Shown piece by piece: positions 52,364 through 60,464 of a DNA stretch of 64,000 bases. The notes beneath the pieces were generated by a model. It did no database searches, was not told where the DNA came from, and saw only the letters and a list, made by a program, of their open reading frames with translations. Position numbers and translations under genes: made by a program. How positions within the stretch are numbered: position 1 is the stretch's first letter; every line of letters starts with the position of its first letter. Source of the DNA: DAISKN01 sp963716925 (GTDB lineage: Bacteria > Acidobacteriota > Vicinamibacteria > Marinacidobacterales > SMYC01); contig CAVQUX010000018.1 in the NCBI GenBank assembly GCA_963716925.1, positions 310,001 through 374,000 on the forward strand, in the 5' to 3' direction.

Positions 52364-53575
52364 TCACATCGGCGCCGGGTGACGCAGCCAGTCGAGGAGC
52401 TGCTTGGCCGTGACCACCCGCAGTTCCGGCCGGGACAGGGCGTAGTCCAGGATCTCCCGGAGCGCCTGGCGCCGCTCCTCGGCGCTCGTCGTGAGCGCGG
52501 TGTCGTACTGCTCGGAGTAGATGTCGCTGTGCGCGCCGAAGGTGAACGGTGCGCGATTCCCCGATAGCCGCCGGTCGAGCGTGTACTTGAAAACCGCGAC
52601 GACCTCCTCCCGGCTCATTCCGAACTCCACCCAGAGGTTCCAGTCCATGCCGGTGATCTTGCCGTCGGTGGGGTCGAAGTAGTCGTGCACCGAGTGGAGC
52701 CGTTGCCGAAGGCCGGGCCGCACGCCGTACCGCTCGCACGCCTCGTCGGGCGGGACGAGCAGTACGTAAACCGGAATCTCCCAGAGCTCCCGAGAGGCGG
52801 CCCCCTCTCCGCCGTAGCCTGCCGCGATGCGATAGGGCCAGAGGAAGTTCGTCCCATCGAACCGATCGTCGACTCCCTCCTCGAGGCTGCAGTCATAGAG
52901 GATCCCGTTCCCGCGCAGAGCGGGGAAGAGCGGGCGGCCGGACTCCAGGAACGGGGCGCGGAAGCCGAAGGTCAGAGACCTCGGGACGCCAACGCCGGTC
53001 TCGGGGTCGGCGGCCCGCTCGTCGTCGAAAGGCTTCTCGAGCCAGCGGGCACAGGCGGCGATCTCGGCGGACCACTGCTCGCTCGTGAACTCCGAGCCAT
53101 GCGCGTGGTTGTGAGTGTGGAGGCCGATCTCGTGCCCGGCGGAAACCGCCCGTCGCCACTCGCGCTTCACGTGCTCGGGAACGTCGGTCTCCGCGGTCTC
53201 GATGTAACGGGTCACGACGTAGAGCGAGAACCTCGCCGGGGTCCCGTCGAAGGTACTCGGATTGCCGGAGCCGGCCGGGTTGCGTTTATCCGCGAACAGG
53301 TCGTTGACGAACCTCAGCCCGCCGCTCGTACCGGAACCGTCGCGCCCCGAGATGCCGATGTCGTCGAAGCCGAAGTGGACGAACTGCGGCACCCGCTCGA
53401 CCGGCAGGCCTCCGGGCGGTCTGACCGACGCGGAGCCGCCGCTCGGATGCACCTCCGGGATGGTCTGGACCGGGCCGCGGCCGCAGCTGGACAGGCCGCC
53501 TGCGGCGGCGAGAACCACCGCGGTGGCGGAGGCCGACGTAAGGAAGCGCCGGTACACGGTCAGGAACGATAGCAC
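52364..53575 (-). CDS. Polysaccharide-deacetylase-like lipoprotein
   Basis: 403 residues from a GTG at 53575 (GTG 53557 is possible). Lipoprotein signal: TAVVLAAAGGLSSC. The NodB-fold deacetylase features are FVHFGFDDIGIS (metal Asp pair) early on and GHEIGLHTHNHAHGSEFTSEQW (metal His-x-His-x-His region). RAPFLESGRPLFPALRGNGILYD is the later RxPY-like segment. These CE4 enzymes remove N- or O-acetyl groups from chitin, peptidoglycan or other glycans outside the cell. It is 8 bp downstream of the next gene on the same strand and part of the amino-sugar locus, which fits chitin or chitooligosaccharide deacetylation; that specificity is inference. Confidence 0.78.
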   Translation of the reverse strand: MLSFLTVYRRFLTSASATAVVLAAAGGLSSCGRGPVQTIPEVHPSGGSASVRPPGGLPVERVPQFVHFGFDDIGISGRDGSGTSGGLRFVNDLFADKRNPAGSGNPSTFDGTPARFSLYVVTRYIETAETDVPEHVKREWRRAVSAGHEIGLHTHNHAHGSEFTSEQWSAEIAACARWLEKPFDDERAADPETGVGVPRSLTFGFRAPFLESGRPLFPALRGNGILYDCSLEEGVDDRFDGTNFLWPYRIAAGYGGEGAASRELWEIPVYVLLVPPDEACERYGVRPGLRQRLHSVHDYFDPTDGKITGMDWNLWVEFGMSREEVVAVFKYTLDRRLSGNRAPFTFGAHSDIYSEQYDTALTTSAEERRQALREILDYALSRPELRVVTAKQLLDWLRHPAPM

Positions 53576-53583
53576 GGCTCGAA

Positions 53584-55542
53584 CTATCGCTCCGCCAGGA
53601 CTTCGCGCACCACTCGCCGCTTCTCCGGCTCCTTCACCAGCGCCTCCCACGACCAGAGCACGACGCCGCGGGAAGGAGGCTTGAGAGCTTCGCGGAGCTG
53701 CTGCTCGAACTCCGCGGCGGTGAAAGCGACGCCGGGGCGGTAGGCCTCGCCCACCTGGATGCTGGGCAGGATCGGCGCCGCCGACTCGTCGGCGAGCCTC
53801 GTGACCACCGAGTGAATCCAGCGAGGCGGGCGCTCCAGCATGTGCGCGTAGCACATGGGCGAGAGGTAGTCTCCGTACCTGGACAGCGACGCAAAATCCT
53901 GTCCCGCGCTCCGAAGTATGGCGCCGCCGAAGTCGGTGCGGGTCCACGGCACGGCGTGGAGGTTTATCTCGAGCGTCGAGTCCACGGCCCGCGCCTCGCG
54001 CACGATGTCTTCGACCATCGTGTTGATGAGGGAGATCTTCCACTCGGTCCACTGGGCCTCGTGGTGCTCGAGGATCCACGCGGCAATCCCGCGCGTCTCC
54101 GTTACCGATTCCGGGAGCTTTATTCCGGTTCTGGCCGCGAAGGCAGCGATACAGTGGCGACAGAAGCAGGCGTTGGGGATGTCGCTGTGGCGTGTCGCGG
54201 GGTGGATCTTCTCCCAGAATACGAAATGGCGGATGAAGTCGAGCGAGAGGCCCTGGGGGCGCAGCCGGCGCACCAGATCCGCGATCTCGCGGATCCGCCG
54301 TGCTCGGTATTCCGGACGGGAGGGGCACACGAACTGCACCCAGTCGTCGCGCGCCGGAGAACCGTCGGCGGTGACGGCGTAGAGGCCCGGGTCGCGCGCC
54401 AGGGCTTCGGGGTTGTAGAAGACCGGCGCGATGACGAACAGGTCGACGCCGTGCTCCGCCGCCAGACGGCGGAACTCTGCGTCCTCCGCCACGGCTTCGC
54501 TCGCGAACGCGGTGCCGATGTGCAGCTCTTGCCACTCGGCAAAGAGCTTTTCGAGGCTCGGGGGGCGCTCGTAGATCTTGACTCCGATGAGTGGAGGTTT
54601 CCCGGGTGGAGCACGCGCCAGATCTGGCCGCTCGGGAGGCGGGAACACCTCGAGCACCGTGAAGTCTACCCAATAGATGGCACGGGTGTTCGGAGTCTTC
54701 TCCAGGATGCGGCGCCCGATCTCCGCCGGCGGGTCCTGGAGCTTCTTCCACCACGGCCGGTCCGTCTCGTACCCGATCTGGAAACCGACGGGCGCGGGGG
54801 AGAAGGCGCGCCCCCAGGCCGCGAACTCCTCGACCATGGCGTCGAGGGAGGGGAGGATCTGGCTGTCGTCGATGAAGAAGATCCCGTCTCGCACGGTGGG
54901 CGGCATCTTCTCGGCCAACCAGTGCTTGAGAAAGAGGCGGTAGCTCGGGTTGTGGGAGCGGGCCGCGGCGAGCCAGGCCGTCGCCTCGGCATCGGTCACC
55001 GCCTGACCATCGGGCTCGTCGATCGAGCGGTACCACTCGACGTCCACCCCGACGCCAACGACCGACGAGTGGTGCCCGTAGCGCTGGAGCATCAAGTGGA
55101 TCAGCTCTTCGACGGGGGCGTGCCCCGGCTCTATCTGGAGCCAGGTCTCGACGCCATCCCGATCGAAGAGGTCGAGTGTCTCTTCATTCTGATCTTCGGT
55201 GGTGAACTGGATGAGCGGGCTCTCGCTCCGCCCGGGAAAGCTGAGCTCGCTCCCCTTCCCCTTGAGCCGGCCCACGATCCAGACAGCGCCCGGCACCGAC
55301 CCCGGGAAGCGGGCCGCCATCTGCCGGCCCACGTCGCGCCAGTACGCCGGTCCGGGGTTGTACTCGGGACCATATACGGAGTACCGGAAGCCGGCGGCGA
55401 GTTTGCTCGCTTCGGGTCGACTCTCCTGTGCCGTCGCTCGCACCACGACGGAGCAGGCGAGGAGGGAGCCCGAAATCCAAAAAAGAAAGCGCGCGCCGGC
55501 CCTCGAAGTACTCGAGAAGGCCGGCGCGCCCTTCATCGGCAA
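53584..55542 (-). CDS. Secreted putative glycoside-hydrolase-like protein
   Basis: 652 residues with a signal peptide (FLFWISGSLLACSVVVRATAQ), family not firmly recognised. Residues 45-260 contain a barrel-like segment (VPGAVWIVGR...GVETWLQIEPGH...GVGVDVEWY) with acidic pairs. Residues 330-640 contain another (GLSLDFIRHFVFWEK...CFCRHCIAAFAARTG...YLSPMCYAHML...GVVLWSWEAL) resembling GHL10-type barrels, including a CxxC pair. It sits between the TonB receptor and the deacetylase on one strand, so it is likely a glycan-degrading or -binding member of that locus. ATGs lie at 55542 and 55536. A terminator-like hairpin overlaps the first codons (see 55481-55529), so a later GTG start near 55446 cannot be excluded. 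Confidence 0.7.
   Translation of the reverse strand: MPMKGAPAFSSTSRAGARFLFWISGSLLACSVVVRATAQESRPEASKLAAGFRYSVYGPEYNPGPAYWRDVGRQMAARFPGSVPGAVWIVGRLKGKGSELSFPGRSESPLIQFTTEDQNEETLDLFDRDGVETWLQIEPGHAPVEELIHLMLQRYGHHSSVVGVGVDVEWYRSIDEPDGQAVTDAEATAWLAAARSHNPSYRLFLKHWLAEKMPPTVRDGIFFIDDSQILPSLDAMVEEFAAWGRAFSPAPVGFQIGYETDRPWWKKLQDPPAEIGRRILEKTPNTRAIYWVDFTVLEVFPPPERPDLARAPPGKPPLIGVKIYERPPSLEKLFAEWQELHIGTAFASEAVAEDAEFRRLAAEHGVDLFVIAPVFYNPEALARDPGLYAVTADGSPARDDWVQFVCPSRPEYRARRIREIADLVRRLRPQGLSLDFIRHFVFWEKIHPATRHSDIPNACFCRHCIAAFAARTGIKLPESVTETRGIAAWILEHHEAQWTEWKISLINTMVEDIVREARAVDSTLEINLHAVPWTRTDFGGAILRSAGQDFASLSRYGDYLSPMCYAHMLERPPRWIHSVVTRLADESAAPILPSIQVGEAYRPGVAFTAAEFEQQLREALKPPSRGVVLWSWEALVKEPEKRRVVREVLAER
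55481..55529 (-). terminator. Strong terminator-like hairpin inside the 5' end of the next gene
   Basis: On the minus strand an 11-bp perfect GC-rich stem (GCGCGCCGGCC, 55519-55529 with 55491-55501) encloses a second CTCGA/TCGAG stem. It is followed by GCTTTCTTTTTT. It sits 37 bp after the TonB receptor stop but inside codons 5-18 of the following gene as annotated. It could terminate most receptor transcripts while letting some read into the glycoside-hydrolase-like gene. Confidence 0.6.
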
Positions 55543-55565
55543 GAGCTCGCGGCTACGAGTTCTCC

Positions 55566-58500
55566 TTAGAACTCGAAACGGACGCCGAACCGGAAGCGCC
55601 GGCCCTGCGGGATGTTGGTCACGTTGCCGTAGCCTTCGCCGACGACGCCCATGTCGGTGGGGGTGTTGGTGTTGAATATGTTGAACCCGTCGAGCACCAC
55701 GTGCAGCGACTGCTGCTCACCCAGCCGGAAGATCTTCGCGGCATGCAGGTCGAGGAGAGCCAGGTTGGGGAGGTTGTCGGGGTCGTTGGGATCGACGGAC
55801 ACTACCTGCGGCAATCCATTCGGGATGATCACGCCGCCGGGCGGATCGCCGAACTGTGTGTGCTGCGGATAGTTCTCCAGCTCCCACACGGGTCGACCGG
55901 TCATGAACCGCAACCGCGCGCCCACATCGACTGCGACCGAAGGAATCGAGTAGGAGCCGGACACCTTGACTTCCCATGTGGGTGTGAACGGGAGCGGGCC
56001 CTCGAGGTTGTTCACCGCGTAGTTGAGGTTCCCCATCCAGTTGTCGTCGTAGAACATCGGGCCCTCGACGTTGAAGTCCTGTCGGAAGGAACGGCGGGCG
56101 ATGCCGCTCGAGCTCGAGTACAGGACCGACGCCAGGGTCTGCCATTGGTCGAACCGCTTTCTGAAGGTGACCTGGGCTCCGTGGTAGTCGCGCTTGGGCG
56201 TGGTGCCGTCGAAAGAGGGGAGGTTCTGAACTCTGGACCCGTCGTTGTTGTCGACGAACCCGACGTCGGCGCCATCGACGACGCCGTTGCCGTCGTAGTC
56301 CTGGTGCACGACGCTGTAGAGATTCACCGTCTGGCCGTTCGATGTGGTGAACGGGATTCTCTCGTACTCCCACTCCTGGCCCGTCACCTCGTTGATCGGG
56401 ATGTTGGCGAACAGGTCCGTCGCATGCTTGTAGATGTACGTCCCGCTGACCGAGAAGTTGGGGGCAATCTCCCGCTCGAGGCCGAGCGTGAACTGGTCGG
56501 TGTGCTGGTTCTTGAGGCCGTCGGCCACGTTCAGCGTCCAGGAGTAGTCGATGGTCTGTTCCTCCTCGCTCAACGGCGTCAATCCGTGGACCAGTCGGGC
56601 CGCCTCTCTCGTCTCGATCGAGTCGATGAACCCGTCGCCGTTGGTATCGACCCTGTCCCACGGCCCGACTTCGAACATCTGGAAACTCCGGCTGACGAGG
56701 GGCATGTCGGGGCCGAATCGGCGGAGGGACTCGGCGGTGAGCGGCAGGTAGTAGCGCCCGTAGGATGCCCGGGCGACGGTCTTGCCGTCTTCCGTCACCT
56801 GGTAGGTCAGCCCGATGCGCGGGGCAATCGTCTTGAAGTCGAAGATGTTGTCGGTCGAGGCGCGGTCGCGGAGAACGGGGGGTGGATCGTTGATCGCGTC
56901 GGGGGAGCCCGGGAACTCGTAGACCTTCCCCGCTCCGTATTTGCTCGTCATGTGATCGAATCGGAGCCCGAGGTTGATCGTCAGGCGGCGGCTCGGCGTC
57001 CACTGATCGTCGAAAAACATGCCGAGGGAGTCGCCGGTGCGCACGGTGAGCGAGGGGTTGATGGTGTCCTGCTGGTTGTAGAAGCGGAGCCCCGTATCAC
57101 CGTACCAGGACTGCAGGTATTGAACGCTCTGCGTCCAGCGGTACGGGTAGAGGAAGTTGACGTAATTCTGGAAATAGCCGCCCTGAGAGTTGCTTCGCCC
57201 CTTCGTATATTGCGCGCCGAACTTGATGTCGTGCTCACCGAGAAAATCTTCGGCATAGTGCGAGAGGTCGGCCTGGAGCGTGTTGCGGCTCGACTGGTAG
57301 CCCTCTACGTAAGGGAAGGCGCCGTTGATGCCGTAACTCCCATACGCATCGGTCCACTTCCACCAGTTGATGTACCCGGGATGGTCGGGCGCGTCTTCAG
57401 GAATGTAGGGGCTGTCGTCGGTCCAGAATCCCAGCCATTTGGCCGAAAACGTCGTCTTGGGGCCCGCCAGCCACTGCCACTGGGAAGAAAGAGTGTTGTT
57501 CGCGGTCTTGGTCCCGTAGGTCATGGTGGTGTCCCACCCGGGTTGGCTGCCCCAGCTCCCTCCATTCGAGTCGTTGTTCTCGTGGTGATAGGCGACCCAG
57601 GCGAGGTGATTCTCGAAGGGCGCGGCGGAAACCTTCGCGTCGGCATAGCGTCCCTTGTACTCGCTCTTGAGCGGCCACCGCGGAGGCAGACTGGCAGTGC
57701 TCACGTTGTCGAAGGCGCCAAAGAACCACGCCTTGTCCTTGACGATCGGCCCCCCCAGCGTGCCCGACGCCTCCCAGTCCGTCTCGATCTCCCCGGCGAG
57801 CTGCGCGTTCTCGCCGATGAAGAGAAAAGGCCGCCCGAGATCCTCACCGGGAGCGGGCTGGTTGTCAGCAACCGAGCCCAGCTTGGAATAGAACGCGAAG
57901 CTGCCGTTGAACTCGTTGCCGCCGGATTTGGTGACCACGTCGATGGCCGCGCCGGAGAAGCTCCCGTACTCGGCCCTCGATCCGAGGGACACCACCCGCA
58001 CTTCCTCGACGATGTCGTAGTTGACATTGACCAGAGACCCGAACGAGCCGGCCCGGGGACTAGTGGCGTCGACTCCATTGATGAGGAAGACGTTCTCGTT
58101 CGTCGAGCTGGAGTAAGCGGTGGGACTCTGGAACTCGGTGGTTTGAGTGGGCGCGCCAGACCCCGGGGACATGCCGGGCGTCATGAGCGCCAGGTCTAAG
58201 AACGCGTCCCGGCTCGTCGGGACCTTGTCCATGAGATCGCGGTCGATCTTCGCGTCGATAGTGGAGGTCTTGGTGTCGACGATCGGTCCCTCTGCCGCGA
58301 CCGTCACGTACTCCTCGATCGCTCCAACAGGAAGGGTGAAATCGACCGTCATCACCGATGCCGCAGACACGACGACGTTCTCCTGGGTGACGGTCTTGAA
58401 AGCGTCGCGGGACGCGGTGATGCTGTAGGTGCCCCCCGGGAGGTTGAGGAACACGTACGTCCCTCTCTCCGACGTCGTGGTCGATCGCTTGCCGCCGAGG

Positions 58501-58676
58501 AGCGAGGGGCTGGTGATCTCCACGGTCGCCCCGGGGAGAGGGGCGCCGTCGTCGCTCATCACCGTTCCCGTCGCTTTGCCTTCCAGAATGGCTTGCGCGC
58601 GGACCGATCTCGCGCCAACGCCGACGAGGAGGAGGGAAAAACCAATCGCAATCAACGATCCTCTTCCCACCTGCAT
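55566..58676 (-). CDS. Oar-type TonB-dependent outer-membrane receptor (glycan locus)
   Basis: 1036 residues. Signal peptide (LIAIGFSLLLVGVGARSVRA), carboxypeptidase-regulatory domain (about 30-115: GKATGTVMSDDGAPLPGATV...PGGTYSITASRDAF), plug with NENVFLINGVDATSPRAGSF and GAAIDVVTKSGGNEFNGSFA. A barrel of about 750 residues ends RFRFGVRFEF (terminal Phe). No SusD partner is present, as usual in Acidobacteria. AAGGAGG lies 6 bp before ATG 58676 (and directly abuts an ATG at 58682). The gene has its own promoter with operators at 58910-58987 and a terminator-like hairpin after it. Next to a ROK repressor, GH2 enzyme and deacetylase, it likely imports an amino-sugar polymer or oligomer. Confidence 0.9.
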   Translation of the reverse strand: MQVGRGSLIAIGFSLLLVGVGARSVRAQAILEGKATGTVMSDDGAPLPGATVEITSPSLLGGKRSTTTSERGTYVFLNLPGGTYSITASRDAFKTVTQENVVVSAASVMTVDFTLPVGAIEEYVTVAAEGPIVDTKTSTIDAKIDRDLMDKVPTSRDAFLDLALMTPGMSPGSGAPTQTTEFQSPTAYSSSTNENVFLINGVDATSPRAGSFGSLVNVNYDIVEEVRVVSLGSRAEYGSFSGAAIDVVTKSGGNEFNGSFAFYSKLGSVADNQPAPGEDLGRPFLFIGENAQLAGEIETDWEASGTLGGPIVKDKAWFFGAFDNVSTASLPPRWPLKSEYKGRYADAKVSAAPFENHLAWVAYHHENNDSNGGSWGSQPGWDTTMTYGTKTANNTLSSQWQWLAGPKTTFSAKWLGFWTDDSPYIPEDAPDHPGYINWWKWTDAYGSYGINGAFPYVEGYQSSRNTLQADLSHYAEDFLGEHDIKFGAQYTKGRSNSQGGYFQNYVNFLYPYRWTQSVQYLQSWYGDTGLRFYNQQDTINPSLTVRTGDSLGMFFDDQWTPSRRLTINLGLRFDHMTSKYGAGKVYEFPGSPDAINDPPPVLRDRASTDNIFDFKTIAPRIGLTYQVTEDGKTVARASYGRYYLPLTAESLRRFGPDMPLVSRSFQMFEVGPWDRVDTNGDGFIDSIETREAARLVHGLTPLSEEEQTIDYSWTLNVADGLKNQHTDQFTLGLEREIAPNFSVSGTYIYKHATDLFANIPINEVTGQEWEYERIPFTTSNGQTVNLYSVVHQDYDGNGVVDGADVGFVDNNDGSRVQNLPSFDGTTPKRDYHGAQVTFRKRFDQWQTLASVLYSSSSGIARRSFRQDFNVEGPMFYDDNWMGNLNYAVNNLEGPLPFTPTWEVKVSGSYSIPSVAVDVGARLRFMTGRPVWELENYPQHTQFGDPPGGVIIPNGLPQVVSVDPNDPDNLPNLALLDLHAAKIFRLGEQQSLHVVLDGFNIFNTNTPTDMGVVGEGYGNVTNIPQGRRFRFGVRFEF

Positions 58677-58909
58677 GGCCATCCTCCTTACTTTCAATCC
58701 GTCTCGAATCCGTTGGTTTGATCGAACAGGCCGGGATGCAAACTGCACGAGAATCTTGCGGCGCTCGGGTCGGAGGCCTCCCTCCGGGATGTCATTGGAG
58801 CGGCGGCTCGAAGGCTGCCGGGAGACCGCAGGGCTACGGAGTGTCCGTGAATCCGGAGGTTGGGCAGAACGGGTAGAAGCGCCCGAAATTGTCCCATGGC
58901 CCCTTTCGG
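58677..58909. other. Leader region of the TonB receptor gene
   Basis: About 230 bp between the operator dyads and the receptor start form an unusually long 5' leader if transcription begins near 58953. No reading frame with coding character was found. A regulatory leader RNA is possible, but I could not derive a convincing structure by eye. Confidence 0.35.
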
Positions 58910-58939
58910 TAACGAACGGGTCCGAGCAACCGTTCGTTA
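58910..58939. promoter_or_regulatory. Perfect 10-bp-arm inverted repeat (operator candidate)
   Basis: TAACGAACGG and its exact reverse complement CCGTTCGTTA are separated by 10 bp. The repeat lies about 14 bp downstream of the predicted transcription start of the receptor gene (minus strand). The two-turn arm spacing suits a dimeric repressor. There is no T-tract, so a terminator is less likely. Confidence 0.6.
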
Positions 58940-58987
58940 AGCCTCTTAATAAAGTTCGTATTATGTCGACGCCGCGCGTTCTGTCAA
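58936..58987 (-). promoter_or_regulatory. TonB-receptor promoter with overlapping AT-rich dyads
   Basis: Reading leftward: TTGACA (58987-58982), 16 bp, CATAAT (58965-58960). These are a perfect -35 and a five-of-six -10. Overlapping the -10 and start site are TAATA-N7-TATTA (58947-58963) and the TTAAG-N3-CTTAA dyad (58938-58950), whose ATTAAG half recurs in the ROK/GH2 divergent promoter. This fits repression by the adjacent ROK regulator. Confidence 0.6.
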
Positions 58988-59096
58988 GCGCTTTTTGGGC
59001 CGTGGATCTCGTCGGCGCCGCACTGTGGCGTGGATAACATCTCGCGGTCCGCGAGATCTACGATCTTAGTTCCATCTCCGATAGAAGGGGGAGCCG

Positions 59097-60308
59097 TCAA
59101 CCGGCGGCCCGAAGCTGCCCCAGGTTTCGCCGCAGACGGCGCCTCGCCTCGGTGGTTGCGACCAGGAGGCTTCCCCAGAGCGGAGCCTCCTCGTGAAGCT
59201 CCGACAGCACGATTCGAGGTGGAGTGGGCACGATGCTCTCGACGATCTTCCGCACCCGGTCCACCACCTGCCTGCCCTCGGCGACGAGCGCGCCTCCGAG
59301 AACCACCAGCGACGGGTCGAGCACCACACTCAGGTTCGCGGTCGCGATTCCGATGAGGGTCACCGCCTCGTCCACGGTCTTTCGGGCGCTGCGGTCCCCG
59401 GAATCAGCGGCCTTGAACAACTCTCCCACCCACGGTTTTCCGTTCCTCGGAGGGTGGGACCAGCGAGCCGCGAGAGCTTTGAGACCGGCGAGCTTTTCGA
59501 GACATCCCTGGGAACCGAAATCGGTTCCTACGAATTGCGGCCCCATGCACATCAGCGCGATCTCTCCCGCGAGGAAGTGATGTCCATGGTGGAGGTCGCC
59601 TCCCACCACGATGCCGGCGCCGATTCCTTTCCCCACGGTGATGAAGGCGCAGGTGTCGTGTCCGCGGGCCGCCCCCCGCCAGCGCTCCCCGAGGATCGCG
59701 AGGTTGACGTCGTTCTCCACCACTACCGGGGCGTCGAGAGCGCGTTTCAGGATCCGGCCCATGGGGACGTCGCTCCAGCCTTTGAGGTTCGGCGCGAGCG
59801 CCAAAACCGTTCCGCTCTTCGGGTCGACGGCGCCCGGCGCCCCCGCGCCTGCCGCCAGCAGGCGGCCCGCGGGCACGTGCGCCTGCCGCAGCATGGCGCG
59901 CACTTCGGTCGCGAGTCGGGACAAGAGCGGGGCCGGTCCGCGATTCGGCGTCGGCACCACGCGCTCGACCAGGCGTTCACCCCGCAGATCGGCGATTGCG
60001 AGCCTGGTACGCGTGGGCCCCAGATCGATCCCCGCGACGAAGCCGTGCCGGGCGTTGAACTCCATGAAGGTGGGCCGTCGCCCTCCGCGGGAGGGTCCGG
60101 CGCCGAGGTCCCGGACCAGGCCGCTCTTGATGAGGTGCTCGGCGAGACTCCCGACGGTCGGAGCGGAGAGCCCGGTCTCTTCCATGAGCTCGCCGCGGGT
60201 GAAGGGACCTCTGCGTTCCATCGCGATGGCCAGGACTCTATCGAGGTTCAACCCCCGAAGGCGCGCAGCGTCCTGGCTCCGCTCTCCTTCGCTCGACCGC
60301 GAACTCAT
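59097..60308 (-). CDS. ROK-family transcriptional repressor
   Basis: 403 residues: N-terminal winged helix-turn-helix (about 20-80; RGPFTRGELMEETGLSAPTVGSLAEHLIKSG) and a ROK sugar-binding domain (about 95-395) with GIDLGPTRTRLAIADL, VVENDVNLAILGE and AFITVGKGIGAGIVVGG. The zinc motif of most ROK proteins (CxCGxxGCxE) is degenerate: GTDFGSQGCLEK keeps only the last Cys. The usual GEIGH histidine is missing too (AGEIALMCMGP). It is probably a sugar-responsive repressor without kinase activity, like NagC/Mlc in role but with an altered metal site. It is divergent from the GH2 gene, which it most likely controls together with the TonB receptor gene. Confidence 0.88.
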   Translation of the reverse strand: MSSRSSEGERSQDAARLRGLNLDRVLAIAMERRGPFTRGELMEETGLSAPTVGSLAEHLIKSGLVRDLGAGPSRGGRRPTFMEFNARHGFVAGIDLGPTRTRLAIADLRGERLVERVVPTPNRGPAPLLSRLATEVRAMLRQAHVPAGRLLAAGAGAPGAVDPKSGTVLALAPNLKGWSDVPMGRILKRALDAPVVVENDVNLAILGERWRGAARGHDTCAFITVGKGIGAGIVVGGDLHHGHHFLAGEIALMCMGPQFVGTDFGSQGCLEKLAGLKALAARWSHPPRNGKPWVGELFKAADSGDRSARKTVDEAVTLIGIATANLSVVLDPSLVVLGGALVAEGRQVVDRVRKIVESIVPTPPRIVLSELHEEAPLWGSLLVATTEARRRLRRNLGQLRAAG

Positions 60309-60347
60309 GGCTCGGTAAGGTATGGCCGGCGGGACCTTTCAGAAAAC

Positions 60348-60376
60348 AGTCTATGGAAATAGTCTTCCTTTCGCAA
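60348..60376 (-). promoter_or_regulatory. Promoter of the ROK repressor gene
   Basis: On the minus strand TTGCGA (60376-60371), 17 bp, TAGACT (60353-60348). Each hexamer matches four of six consensus bases. The dyad at 60381-60396 lies immediately upstream, so the regulator may control its own gene. Confidence 0.45.
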
Positions 60377-60380
60377 GAAT

Positions 60381-60396
60381 ATTAAAGGGACTTAAT
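60381..60396. promoter_or_regulatory. ATTAA-N6-TTAAT dyad, probable ROK operator
   Basis: A perfect 5-bp-arm inverted repeat ATTAA-agggac-TTAAT, extended by a TTAATTAA palindrome at its right edge. It is centred between the divergent ROK and GH2 genes in an AT-rich island. The minus-strand form ATTAAG...TTTAAT resembles ATTAAG...CTTAA in the TonB-receptor promoter. Confidence 0.55.
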
Positions 60397-60464
60397 TAAC
60401 TCTTGCCTCGGTCCTCCCTCTGAGACTAACCTAGGCCGCGCGAGCTCGAGAGGAGGACGTCGCC

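Noticed and set aside
53576..55036. Upstream extension of the deacetylase frame to 55036
   Set aside because: It overlaps the neighbouring secreted protein on the same strand in another frame, and the lipoprotein signal starts only near 53575.
55428..58199. A 923-codon plus-strand frame opposite the TonB receptor
   Set aside because: The minus strand encodes an unmistakable receptor with signal, plug and barrel; the plus translation is a low-complexity mirror.
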